From Clostridia bacterium (lineage in GTDB: Bacteria > Bacillota > Clostridia > Oscillospirales > Acutalibacteraceae), in NCBI GenBank assembly GCA_017473165.1, contig JAFUNA010000020.1, positions 1-64,000 on the forward strand: a stretch of DNA of 64,000 nt, given 5' to 3'. Below are positions 34,887-43,251 of the stretch, piece after piece. Every line of letters begins with the position of its first letter. Positions within the stretch are counted from its first letter, which is position 1. The translations under genes and the position numbers were made by a program. The notes beneath the pieces are model-generated. The model searched no databases, was not told where the DNA came from, and saw only the letters and a program-made list of their open reading frames with translations.

Positions 34887-35755
34887 TCTTTGCCCTCCTC
34901 GCCCGTGCGGTAAACATGGTATTCATCCCATATTTCCTCGAGTGCTTTGAAGTCGTTATATACATCATCATGCTTTTCCTTTGCCGCAGCCGCAACAAGT
35001 GCGTTGATAACGCTCAAGGGTGCGGTCAGGGAGTCAACAAACGAAACCATATTGCTCTTTGCAACAAGAAGATGGGTTGCATAGGGTGCAATGGGTGAAA
35101 ATTCGCCGTCGGTTATCGAAATAATCGTTGCTCCCCTGCTCTGTGCAAACGAAAGTGCGTTAACCGTCTGGTTTGAATATCTCGGGAAGCTGATTGCTAT
35201 GCAGACATCCTCGCTTCCGATGCGGAACATCTGCTCAAAAACCTCGCTTGCCGCAGAGGTATCAATCAGCACAACGTTTTCATAGAGAAATCTGAAATAA
35301 AAAGCCGCAAAGCTTGCAAGTGCAGCAGAGCTGCGTACGCCGAGAATATAAATCTTTCTTGCGTTATTTATCGCTTCCGCACTTTTAATAAAGGCTTCCC
35401 TTGAAATTCCGTCACGGGTTGCCTTAATCATCTCGATATCTGCCGAAAATGCTCTGTCAATGAAATCCTCATCACCGTAACGGCTCGCCGCAACGTCCAT
35501 TCTCTGAACGCTTGTCAGATGGCTCTTAACCATTTCCTGCAGATATTTCTGAAGCTCGGGATAGCCCTCAAAGCCTATGTTTGACGCAAAGCGAACAACC
35601 GTTGATTCGCTGACACCGACAGCCTTGCCCAGACTTGCCGCAGTCATGAAGGATGCCTTTTCGTAGTTTGTTTTAATGAAATCGGCAATCTTTTTGTGAC
35701 CCTTTGACAGAGTCAGATATATTAAGTTTATTTTGTCCTGAAAGTTTTCAGCCAT
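34883..35755 (-). CDS. RpiR/MurR-family transcriptional regulator
   Basis: A 290-residue regulator with an N-terminal HTH_6 domain (about 1-77; GKAVGVSESTVVRFASNIGFEGYPELQ) and a C-terminal SIS sugar-phosphate-binding domain (about 125-255; ILGVRSSAALASF). Such proteins sense phosphosugars. The ATG at 35755 follows GGAGAG. It is the first gene of the cmk-plsC-ispH run and divergent from the GH95 fucosidase gene, with both promoters in the same 159-base gap, so control of the fucosidase and of itself is a reasonable inference. Confidence 0.92.
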   Translation of the reverse strand: MAENFQDKINLIYLTLSKGHKKIADFIKTNYEKASFMTAASLGKAVGVSESTVVRFASNIGFEGYPELQKYLQEMVKSHLTSVQRMDVAASRYGDEDFIDRAFSADIEMIKATRDGISREAFIKSAEAINNARKIYILGVRSSAALASFAAFYFRFLYENVVLIDTSAASEVFEQMFRIGSEDVCIAISFPRYSNQTVNALSFAQSRGATIISITDGEFSPIAPYATHLLVAKSNMVSFVDSLTAPLSVINALVAAAAKEKHDDVYNDFKALEEIWDEYHVYRTGEEGKE

Positions 35756-35784
35756 ATCAATCTCTCCTATATCAATCGGATTTG

Positions 35785-35813
35785 ATTTTACACCATTGCA
35801 GGCGAAAATGCAA
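35785..35813 (-). promoter_or_regulatory. Promoter of the rpiR-cmk-ispH operon
   Basis: TTGCAT (35808-35813) and TAAAAT (35785-35790) on the minus strand, 17 bases apart. Confidence 0.7.
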
Positions 35814-35855
35814 GTCATTTTTGAAATCCTGCAAGATTTCTTTCATTTTTATTCA

Positions 35856-35884
35856 TTGACTGTTATTATAAGCTGGTGTATAAT
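35856..35884 (+). promoter_or_regulatory. Promoter of the GH95 gene
   Basis: TTGACT (35856-35861) and a consensus TATAAT (35879-35884), 17 bases apart, 31 bases before the ATG at 35915. Confidence 0.8.
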
Positions 35885-35914
35885 AGGTATTATTCTATAA
35901 TAAGGAGATCAGTT

Positions 35915-38206
35915 ATGAAAGCAGGAACCACATTATGGTATAATTCCCCCGCCAAAGCTTGGACCCAGAGCCTTCCCATCGGCAACGGTACACTCGGCGG
36001 TATGATTTACGGCACAACCTCAAAGGAAACAATTTCTCTCAACCATGACCAGCTTTGGACAGGCAGACCCAAAAACACCGTAAAGGAAGGTGCTCCCGAG
36101 TCATTCAAGAAAGCCCGTGACCTTGCCCTTGAAGGAAAACTTCACGAAGCACAGGAAGAAATTGAGAGCAACTTCCAGAGCGTATGGAGCCAGGCTTATA
36201 TGCCTCTCGGCGACCTTGAAATCGATTTCGGAATCTGCGGTTTAATCAAAAACTACAGACGTTATCTTGACCTTGAAAACGCTGTTTCGGGTGTTGAGTT
36301 CACCTGCAGAGGTGTTGAATACAAGAGAGAATATTTTGCTTCATATCCTTCAAATATTATCGCCGCAAAACTTACAAGCAAGGGCGGCAAAATGAATTTC
36401 AAGCTCGGTCTTGTTTCAAAGCTTCGCAGCAACAGCTTTGTTGAAAACGATACCGTTATTCTCGACGGCGAATGCCACGGCGAAAACAACGTCAACAACG
36501 AAGCAAGCGACAAAAAATATTTTGACGAGCCCGAAATGAGAGGAATGGGCTTCAGAGCGGTTGCAAAGGTTATAACCGACGGCACAATCAAAGCGGTTGA
36601 AAACAAGATTTCCGTCAGCGATGCAACAGAAGCCGTGATTTTCTTCACAAGCGAAACGAGCTTCAACGGCTGGAATAAGCACCCTTATCTTGAAGGCAAG
36701 GAATACAAAAAGCCCTGCATGGAAAGAATTGCCGCTGTGTGCGACTATGAAAAAGAAAAGGCTGCACATATTGCCGACTACAGAAATCTTTACGGCAGAG
36801 TGGAGCTTTATCTCGGCGAGGGTAAGGATGATATGCCCACAAACAAGCGTCTTGTTGCATATAAGAGAGATAAGTCCGACATTTCTCTTGTAACTCTTGT
36901 TTATAACTACGGCAGATATCTTGCAATTTCGGCATCAAGACCCGGCTCACAGGCATCAACTCTTCAAGGCATCTGGAATGACAGACTCACTCCTCCCTGG
37001 CATTCAAACTATACTGTTAACATAAACACCGAAATGAACTACTGGCCCGTTCTTATGTGCCGTATGCCCGAGGTAAATCAGCCTCTCATCGATATGGTTA
37101 AAGAGCTCAGCGAAAGCGGTGAAAAGGCAGCTATGGGTCAGTACGGCGCAAAGGGCTGGACCTCTCACCACAACGTTGACCTCTGGCGTCTTTCAACTCC
37201 CGTTGCTGGTAATGCCTGCTGGGCATTCTGGCACGGTTCATCGGGCTGGCTCTGCGAGCATCTGTTTGACCATTACGAATATACTCTTGACGTTGATTAT
37301 CTTAAGAATACCGCATATCCCGTAATGAGAAAAGCGGCAGAATTCTATCTTGATATCATGTCCGAATACGAAGGCAAGCTTGTTCTTGCTCCCGGAACTT
37401 CACCCGAAAACGGTTTTATCTATCAGGGCAAAACCTGCAACGTTGCAAGATACAGCACAATGTCTATGTCAATTGCAAGAGAGCTTTTTGAAAATTGCAT
37501 AAAAAGCTGTGAAATTCTCGGCATTGACAGCGACTTTGCCGCAACCCTCAAAGACACAATCGCCAACATGGCTGATTTCAAAATCGGCAGCGACGGTCAG
37601 CTTCTTGAATATGATGACGACTATCCCGAGCACGAGCCCCATCACAGACACGTTTCGCATCTCTATGCCCTTCACCCCGCACGCCTTATCACCGTTGACG
37701 AAACTCCCGAGCTTGCAAAGGCTTGCCGCAGAACGCTTGAACGCAGAGGCGACAACGGCACAGGCTGGAGTCTCGGCTGGAAAATCAACTTCTGGGCAAG
37801 ACTTATGGACGGCGACCATGCTCTCAAGCTCATTGAGCTTCAGCTTCGTCCCGTTAAGAGCATCGGCGTGAACTACACCAAGGGCGGCGGAACGTACGAA
37901 AATCTTTTCGACGCACATCCCCCATTCCAGATTGACGGCAATTTCGGCTTTGTTAGCGGCATAACCGAAATGCTCATGCAAAGCTACAACGGCAAGATTT
38001 ATATTCTTCCCGCACTTCCCTCAAAGTGGAAAAACGGCAAGGTCAGCGGTCTGCTTGCAAAGGGCAACGTAATTGTTGACATTGAGTGGAATGACGGCAA
38101 GGCTGCAAGCTACAGCCTTGAGGGCAAGGGCAAATTCACCGTTATCGTCGGCGGTAAGGAAACCGAAGTTGAGCTTAACGGCGAAAAGGTAACCTTCAAT
38201 GTCTGA
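35915..38206 (+). CDS. GH95 alpha-L-fucosidase
   Basis: A 763-residue enzyme of family GH95, which removes alpha-1,2-linked (or related) L-fucose, or L-galactose, by inversion. It starts with the family pattern LWYNSPAKAWTQSLPIGNG and carries SLNHDQLWTGRP, SRPGSQASTLQGIWN, the (alpha/alpha)6-barrel motifs and HRHVSHLYALHP, with a closing beta-sandwich. No signal peptide is seen, so it acts on imported oligosaccharides. The ATG follows GGAG by 7 bases. Its stop overlaps the start of the HAD phosphatase gene by 8 bases. The divergent RpiR regulator is the obvious candidate controller. Confidence 0.94.
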   Translation: MKAGTTLWYNSPAKAWTQSLPIGNGTLGGMIYGTTSKETISLNHDQLWTGRPKNTVKEGAPESFKKARDLALEGKLHEAQEEIESNFQSVWSQAYMPLGDLEIDFGICGLIKNYRRYLDLENAVSGVEFTCRGVEYKREYFASYPSNIIAAKLTSKGGKMNFKLGLVSKLRSNSFVENDTVILDGECHGENNVNNEASDKKYFDEPEMRGMGFRAVAKVITDGTIKAVENKISVSDATEAVIFFTSETSFNGWNKHPYLEGKEYKKPCMERIAAVCDYEKEKAAHIADYRNLYGRVELYLGEGKDDMPTNKRLVAYKRDKSDISLVTLVYNYGRYLAISASRPGSQASTLQGIWNDRLTPPWHSNYTVNINTEMNYWPVLMCRMPEVNQPLIDMVKELSESGEKAAMGQYGAKGWTSHHNVDLWRLSTPVAGNACWAFWHGSSGWLCEHLFDHYEYTLDVDYLKNTAYPVMRKAAEFYLDIMSEYEGKLVLAPGTSPENGFIYQGKTCNVARYSTMSMSIARELFENCIKSCEILGIDSDFAATLKDTIANMADFKIGSDGQLLEYDDDYPEHEPHHRHVSHLYALHPARLITVDETPELAKACRRTLERRGDNGTGWSLGWKINFWARLMDGDHALKLIELQLRPVKSIGVNYTKGGGTYENLFDAHPPFQIDGNFGFVSGITEMLMQSYNGKIYILPALPSKWKNGKVSGLLAKGNVIVDIEWNDGKAASYSLEGKGKFTVIVGGKETEVELNGEKVTFNV

Positions 38207-38798
38207 TAACAAATTCGACCTCTACGACTTTGACAAAACCGTTTATCCCGTTGATTCCGAAACCGTTTTTCTTTTCTACTGCATTCTGCACCGCCCTTAT
38301 CTGATTCTCATAACCCCGTGGCTGCTTTTAAATCTTATTTTGTTTTTTCTTGGCTTCGGCGACCAATTCAAAGGCAGATGCTTTTCGTTTCTTCGGTTTG
38401 TTGACGGCGAAAAAATGGCAAAAAAATTCTGGAAGAATCAGAAGAAAAACATTTATCCTATTTTCGAGCCGCAAAACAGAAAAAGACCCGTCGTTGTCTG
38501 CTCCGCTTCACCCGAGTTTTTCTTAAAGCCGATTTGTGAGGAATACGGCGTGCACACTCTGATTGCAACCCGAATGAATCCCAAAACAGGAAAGATTGAC
38601 GGCTTCAACTGCAAGGATAAGCAAAAGCCCCTTCGTCTTGCGGAAACCTTGCCCGATGCGGAATTCATCAATGTTTATTCAGACTCGCTGAAAAATGACA
38701 TTCACATTTTTGAGCTCGGAAAAAGATGCTTTCACGCTCAAAAAGGTGTCCTTACCGAAATGAGCATTGAAGAAATCAGAAACAAAGTCAAAAAATAG
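38199..38798 (+). CDS. HAD-IB family phosphatase
   Basis: A 199-residue HAD-superfamily phosphatase. YDFDKT near the N-terminus holds nucleophile D10 and acid D12; VVCSASPEFFL holds motif II; motif III/IV lies around VYSDSLKNDIHIFELGKRCFHA. A hydrophobic helical cap insert (about 35-60) suggests a membrane-associated or lipid-phosphate substrate. Translationally coupled to the fucosidase (8-base overlap). It might remove a phosphate from fucose metabolites, or just be a lipid phosphatase, since plsY is next. Confidence 0.88.
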   Translation: MSDNKFDLYDFDKTVYPVDSETVFLFYCILHRPYLILITPWLLLNLILFFLGFGDQFKGRCFSFLRFVDGEKMAKKFWKNQKKNIYPIFEPQNRKRPVVVCSASPEFFLKPICEEYGVHTLIATRMNPKTGKIDGFNCKDKQKPLRLAETLPDAEFINVYSDSLKNDIHIFELGKRCFHAQKGVLTEMSIEEIRNKVKK

Positions 38799-38802
38799 AT
38801 TT

Positions 38803-38833
38803 TACCCTCCGTTTGGGCGGAGGGTATTTTTTT
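38803..38833 (+). terminator. Terminator after the GH95-HAD operon
   Basis: TACCCTCCG/CGGAGGGTA stem (38803-38811 with 38818-38826) followed by a T-run. Confidence 0.85.
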
Positions 38834-38866
38834 ACAATTCTGCACATAATATCCGTGGGTGATTAA

Positions 38867-39469
38867 ATGCTATTCATTATTATTTCTGCCGTAATTTCTT
38901 ATTTAATCGGCTGTATCAATCCCGCATCTCTTATTTCCGGATACATTTATAATAAGGATATTCGCTCCGAGGGCAGCGGTAATCCGGGTGCAACAAACAT
39001 TTTCAGAGTTTTCGGAAAAAAAGCGGGGCTGACGGTTTTTCTTGTTGATTTTGCAAAAGGGCTTATTGCGGTTCTGATTGCAAGAATTTTTGTGCGTTTT
39101 TTCAACGCTCCCTATGAAGCAATCCTCTTTTCGGGATTTGCAGTACAAATCGGGCATATTTTCCCCGTTTTTTATAAATTCAAAGGAGGAAAAGGCGTTG
39201 CTGCGGCGGCAGGTGCTGCAACAGGCATTATGCCGCTGACGGCGGTTATTGTTTTTGCTTTATTCGCAATTGTTCTCGCTTTGACCAAAACAGTTTCCGT
39301 CGCTTCGCTCATAAGTGCCGCATCTTATCCCATTTTTGCTTATCTTTTGGGCGGCAGCAAGTCAAATCTTTTGTTTCTTTTTGCCGCATCCTGCTCAATT
39401 CTGATAATTGTAAAACATTCCCAAAATATCCGCCGTTTATTGGACGGAAAGGAAAAGCCTGTAAAATAG
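38867..39469 (+). CDS. plsY: Glycerol-3-phosphate acyltransferase PlsY
   Basis: A 200-residue integral membrane enzyme that transfers acyl groups from acyl-phosphate to glycerol-3-phosphate. The signature loops are present: GSGNPGATNIFRVFG, KFKGGKGVAAAAG and the HSQNIRRLLDGKE end block, between five hydrophobic helices. The ATG follows GGTGAT. No partner gene lies close; plsC is in the operon at 32310. Confidence 0.94.
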   Translation: MLFIIISAVISYLIGCINPASLISGYIYNKDIRSEGSGNPGATNIFRVFGKKAGLTVFLVDFAKGLIAVLIARIFVRFFNAPYEAILFSGFAVQIGHIFPVFYKFKGGKGVAAAAGAATGIMPLTAVIVFALFAIVLALTKTVSVASLISAASYPIFAYLLGGSKSNLLFLFAASCSILIIVKHSQNIRRLLDGKEKPVK

Positions 39470-39538
39470 TTCTTCGATTTTAACAAACCCGTAACAGTAA
39501 CTTCATATGCCGTGAAAGATTCCGACATATTTTGCGGT

Positions 39539-39544
39539 TATAAT
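39539..39544 (+). promoter_or_regulatory. Probable -10 element of the InlB-repeat gene
   Basis: TATAAT, with no good -35 hexamer at the expected distance. Transcription would start near 39551, right at the base of the structured leader. Use of an alternative sigma factor is possible. Confidence 0.5.
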
Positions 39545-39555
39545 GGTGAGGAATT

Positions 39556-39636
39556 GGAAGGTCATTCAGCAAGCTCTTTTGAACGGATTGGGGGAATCCG
39601 TGTTTGCGGTTTGAACGACTGCAAAATGCACCTTTC
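39556..39636 (+). ncRNA. Candidate structured 5' UTR (three-stem junction)
   Basis: Three helices fold together. P1: GGAAGGT (39556-39562) with ACCTTTC (39630-39636), one G-U. P2: ACGGATT (39583-39589) with AATCCGT (39595-39601) around a GGGGG loop. P3: 39603-39610 with 39618-39625, 8 pairs with one G-U. P1 starts within a few bases of the predicted transcript start, and the junction ends about 20 bases before the GGAGG of the next gene. AATCC at 39641-39645 could compete for the GGATT arm of P2. It does not match a riboswitch class I know. Confidence 0.5.
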
Positions 39637-39668
39637 AAAAAATCCATTATAAAACGGAGGACAAAAGA

Positions 39669-41456
39669 ATGAAAAACAAACTCAAGGGACTTTTAGCCGT
39701 TGCTCTTTCGATGGCTTTCGTCCTGACCGCAATGCCCATTTCGGGCTTCGCAGCAGCGCAGACCGTCTATTTAAGCGACGGAAAGCTCGTTGACGGCACG
39801 GATGCCGAATTCACGGGCACACTTTCCGATGGTGACAAAATCACCGCAAAGGACGGCAACGCATTCTATGCAGCAGTCAACGGTGAAAAGGATTCAGCCG
39901 CCGCAAACTACGGCTCGGTATCCTTTGAAGGCAAAAAAGAAGCTTCCGAAACCTCGGAAGCAAGCGGAAACACATATTATAATGATTACACCGTACCCGC
40001 CGCACCCAAGGGCTACAAAGCTCCCGCAAACGCAAAGGTTGAATCAACGGGCGAATACTATTTCGCTTCGGAAGGTTCACAGGCTCTTTCGGGCAGCATT
40101 CTGAAGCTTGAATTCACACCCGTTGAATATCAGGTTGAATTCAACCTCGACGGCGGCAAGCTTGCAGAAAATCTTACTCTTGAAACCGCAACCGTAAAAT
40201 ACGATGAAGAATTCAATCTTCCTTCCGAAAAAGAAGTTACAAAAGAAGGCTTTGTTCTTTCGGGCTGGAAAAACGGTGAAAAGACCTATTCCGCAGGCGA
40301 AAAAATCAAGAATCTCACTTCAACCGACGGCGAAAAGATTACTCTCACCGCCGTATGGACAGAAGAAAAAAATGATAACCCCTCAACCGAAAAATTCACC
40401 GTTACCTACTATTCCGAAAACAAGCAGTACGGCGAAATCCAGAGCTACAATAGCGGCGACGGAATTGTTCCTCCCGCAGCTCCCGTTAAGGAAGGCTATG
40501 TTTTTGAAGGCTGGGTAATCGACGATAATCACACAAAGCTTCCCGAAACAATGCCCGCAGAAAACATCAAGGCTTATGCCTCATGGCGTCTTGCAAGCAT
40601 TAAAATCAACTATTTTGACGGTGAAACCGAAATCCACTCAACAACGGCTCTTTACGGCTCGGATATCTCGCTCACCGTACCCACAGACCCCAAAAAAGAC
40701 GGTCACACTTTTGCAGGCTGGTTTGACGGCGAAGGCAACAATGTCTACAGCTATGAAACCGTTCCCTCAAAGGATGTTACTTTTAATGCAAAATGGCTCA
40801 AGAACGGCAACGTGACCTACCTTGTTGACGGCAAGACCTATGAGTCATACAGCGTAACCGAAGGCGACAAGATTCCCGTTCCCGAAGATCCCGAAAAATT
40901 CGGCAAAAAGTTCGTTGGCTGGGATCCCGAGATTCCCGAGGCTATGCCCGCAGAGGATATGACCTTTGAAGCTGTTTTTGAAACAGACAAGGAGTTTGTT
41001 TCAATCATCGTCGGCGGTACGGTTATCGCAGGCGGCGTAATCGCAGCAATCGCAGGTGCGGGTGCTGCAGCAATCACAGGCATTTCAATCATCGGCGGAA
41101 TTCTTGCCCTTATCGGCGGAGCATCGCTCATCAGCAAAACCTACAAGGTAACCTACAAGGTTGACGGCAATGTTTACAAGACCTATAAGGTTGAAGCAGG
41201 AAACGCAATTCCCGTTCCCGCAGACCCCCAGAAGGACGGTCATGTTTTCGCAGGCTGGAATCCCTCTGTTCCCGAAAAGATGCCCAAATCAGACCTCACA
41301 TTTGAGGCAAAATGGAAGGATGCAGGCAAGGATGACAGTGATGTTGACGTTGAAATCCCCTCAACAGGCTCAACGGCAGCAGGTATCGCAGCCCTTGCAA
41401 CACTCTCAATTTCAGCAGCAGCTCTTATAATCCTTTCAAAGAAAAAGAAAAGCAAA
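39669..41456 (+). CDS. Surface protein with InlB B-repeats and sorting signal
   Basis: A 596-residue exported protein. Residues 1-29 are a signal peptide. Five Listeria-Bacteroides (InlB B/Flg_new) repeats are visible, each ending in a pattern such as GYVFEGW or GHTFAGW (about 155-235, 240-300, 305-370, 375-440 and 495-555). Between repeats 4 and 5 lies an unusual hydrophobic Gly/Ala/Ile-rich stretch (about 440-490) that could span a membrane. The C-terminus has IPSTG (563-567), a hydrophobic helix and KKKKSK, a sortase-type signal. No sortase gene is in the window. The ATG follows GGAGG. The likely role is adhesion or wall display. Confidence 0.85.
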
Positions 41457-41474
41457 TAATCCAAAATAAAAAAT

Positions 41475-41510
41475 TACCGCCGAGGGAGAAATCCTTCGGC
41501 GGTATTGATT
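41475..41510. terminator. Convergent terminator
   Basis: TACCGCCGA/TCGGCGGTA stem (41475-41483 with 41496-41504) between the InlB-repeat gene and the convergent PP2C gene. Confidence 0.75.
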
Positions 41511-41513
41511 TAT

Positions 41514-43190
41514 TCAGTTGGCTTTGGTAGTTGAAGTTGATGATGTTGAAATGTAAAGGCTGTCAAGAATTTCTCCGATAGCTTCCTTATCGATTGTGGG
41601 ATTCTGGTTACCGGAATTCTGCGTTGTCGAGGTTGTCGCAGTTGAAGCAGTTGTTGATGTTGTTGAGGATGTACTGCTCGCAGATATTGAAGAGGTTGAC
41701 GAGCCGTTATCTGTCGTTGAAGACGTTGATGAGCTGTTGCCCGTGGTTGAGCTTGTTGATGAGCCGTTGCCTGTTGTTGATGATGTGTTAACGGCACTCG
41801 TTGATGAAGTGCTCGAGGGATCTGTTGTTGCAACGGGAACGGTTGTTGACTCTGTTGTTGAGGGCTTTGTTGTGGTTGTTGTGGTGGGCTTGCGTGTTGT
41901 GGTTGTTGTACGTCTTCTTGTTGTTGTGGTTGTGCGGCGTCTGGTGGTTGTTGTGGTTCTTCTTCTGGTTGTGGTTTCGGTTGTTGTTTCTTCCGTTGTT
42001 GTTTCGCTGCTTGTTTCAAACATCCATGTTGTCTGGGAGGTTGAATATGTTGGCGGAACATAAACGGGATATGTTGTTGTGTTGTAATAATCGTAATTAT
42101 AGGTGGTGGTTGTTATGTCTTCATCCTCACCGCCGCCCGAAAGTGCTTTTATCAGAAGAACAAGCACAAGCAGCACCGCAACCGCCGCAATGCCGATGCC
42201 CGCAAATTTCATTATCTTTGCCTTGTCAACAGGCTTTGAATATGCCCTTGCATCTGCATTCGCATAAGGTGAAACGGGATTTTCTTCGTCGGGAATCTGA
42301 TTTGAGCCGAAGCTGTTTCTGTATTCCTCTTCGTAATCGGCATCGCTGTCGCCGACCATTGCAGCCGCAATGGGAGTGAACACCGCAGTTTCTTCGGCTT
42401 CCATGAATGCTGCCATAACGGTTATGTTATCCTTGCCGCCTCTTTCAAGAGCCTTGCGGATAAGCTTGCTTGCAACGTCCTGCGAGCTTTCGCCCGTTGA
42501 AAGGATTGCGGTTATATCGTCATCGCTGAGCATATCGGTTAAGCCGTCGCTGCAGAGAAGAATTATGTCGCCGTTATAAACATCGTCAATCACGCTGATG
42601 TTGGGAGAAAGATTTGCTTCCTCGGGGAAAACGCCGAGATGACGGGTAAGCCTTTTTGCATCGGGAATGCTGTTTATTCTGTCCTGCGAAACCTGTCCAG
42701 CATCAACGATTGTCTGTGCGTGAGTATGGTCAAAGCTTATCTGCTCAAGAATTCCGTTTGAATAATGATAAATTCTTGTGTCGCCGATATTGACGCAGTA
42801 AACCTTACCCTTTACGGCATAGATTGCCGCAAGAGTTGTTCCCATACGCTTGCCTCTTGCATTGATTTCAGCACAGATTCGGCTGTTGGCATCGTCAAGA
42901 CAGTTTGAAATTGCAAAGCTGAAATCGTCGCCGCTGTCATAAACATTTGTTGCATGAGCGGCAATTGTTTCAACCGCAATACCCGAAGCAAGGTCACCGA
43001 AGCTTTCGCCGCCCATACCGTCACAAACGGAAAGGTGGAAAGGCTCGGTCATGCTCTGAACAAACGCAGAACCCTTACGCAAATCACCTGTTGAAGTCAT
43101 TCTTCCGTTGAGGTCATAGTTATCCTCGTTTTCACGGCGGATTCTGCCCGCATGAGTTACGGCGCAGACATTGGCTCTGAGTTTTTTCAT
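41514..43190 (-). CDS. Membrane PP2C-type Ser/Thr phosphatase with Thr-rich outer tail
   Basis: A 558-residue protein. Residues 1-265 are a PP2C phosphatase like Stp/PrpC, with metal ligands in CDGMGG (D57), SDGLTD (D215) and GGKDN (D254). A linker leads to a transmembrane helix (about 328-350), and the outer region (351-558) is almost entirely Thr/Ser with YNYDYYN and Arg-Arg spaced TTTTTRRR blocks, then Ser-Thr repeats. The tail is encoded by near-repetitive Thr codons (41700-42060) and so may vary in length between strains. Most PP2C partners of PASTA kinases are soluble; a membrane form with a wall-spanning stalk is unusual. No kinase gene is adjacent. Own promoter at 43221. Confidence 0.9.
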   Translation of the reverse strand: MKKLRANVCAVTHAGRIRRENEDNYDLNGRMTSTGDLRKGSAFVQSMTEPFHLSVCDGMGGESFGDLASGIAVETIAAHATNVYDSGDDFSFAISNCLDDANSRICAEINARGKRMGTTLAAIYAVKGKVYCVNIGDTRIYHYSNGILEQISFDHTHAQTIVDAGQVSQDRINSIPDAKRLTRHLGVFPEEANLSPNISVIDDVYNGDIILLCSDGLTDMLSDDDITAILSTGESSQDVASKLIRKALERGGKDNITVMAAFMEAEETAVFTPIAAAMVGDSDADYEEEYRNSFGSNQIPDEENPVSPYANADARAYSKPVDKAKIMKFAGIGIAAVAVLLVLVLLIKALSGGGEDEDITTTTYNYDYYNTTTYPVYVPPTYSTSQTTWMFETSSETTTEETTTETTTRRRTTTTTRRRTTTTTRRRTTTTTRKPTTTTTTKPSTTESTTVPVATTDPSSTSSTSAVNTSSTTGNGSSTSSTTGNSSSTSSTTDNGSSTSSISASSTSSTTSTTASTATTSTTQNSGNQNPTIDKEAIGEILDSLYISTSSTSTTKAN

Positions 43191-43220
43191 AGTATCACCC
43201 GTTTCTTTATTATTTATATA

Positions 43221-43250
43221 ATTTTACTATAAAATGTCGCACTTTGTCAA
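43221..43250 (-). promoter_or_regulatory. Promoter of the PP2C gene
   Basis: TTGACA (43245-43250) and TAAAAT (43221-43226) on the minus strand, 18 bases apart; the -35 ends two bases before the stop of the upstream aldolase gene. Confidence 0.7.
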
Positions 43251-43251
43251 G

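Noticed and set aside
41596-42379. Long plus-strand ORFs, Val-rich or Leu-rich
   Set aside because: They are the complement of the repetitive Thr codons in the PP2C tail; no ribosome site or domain.
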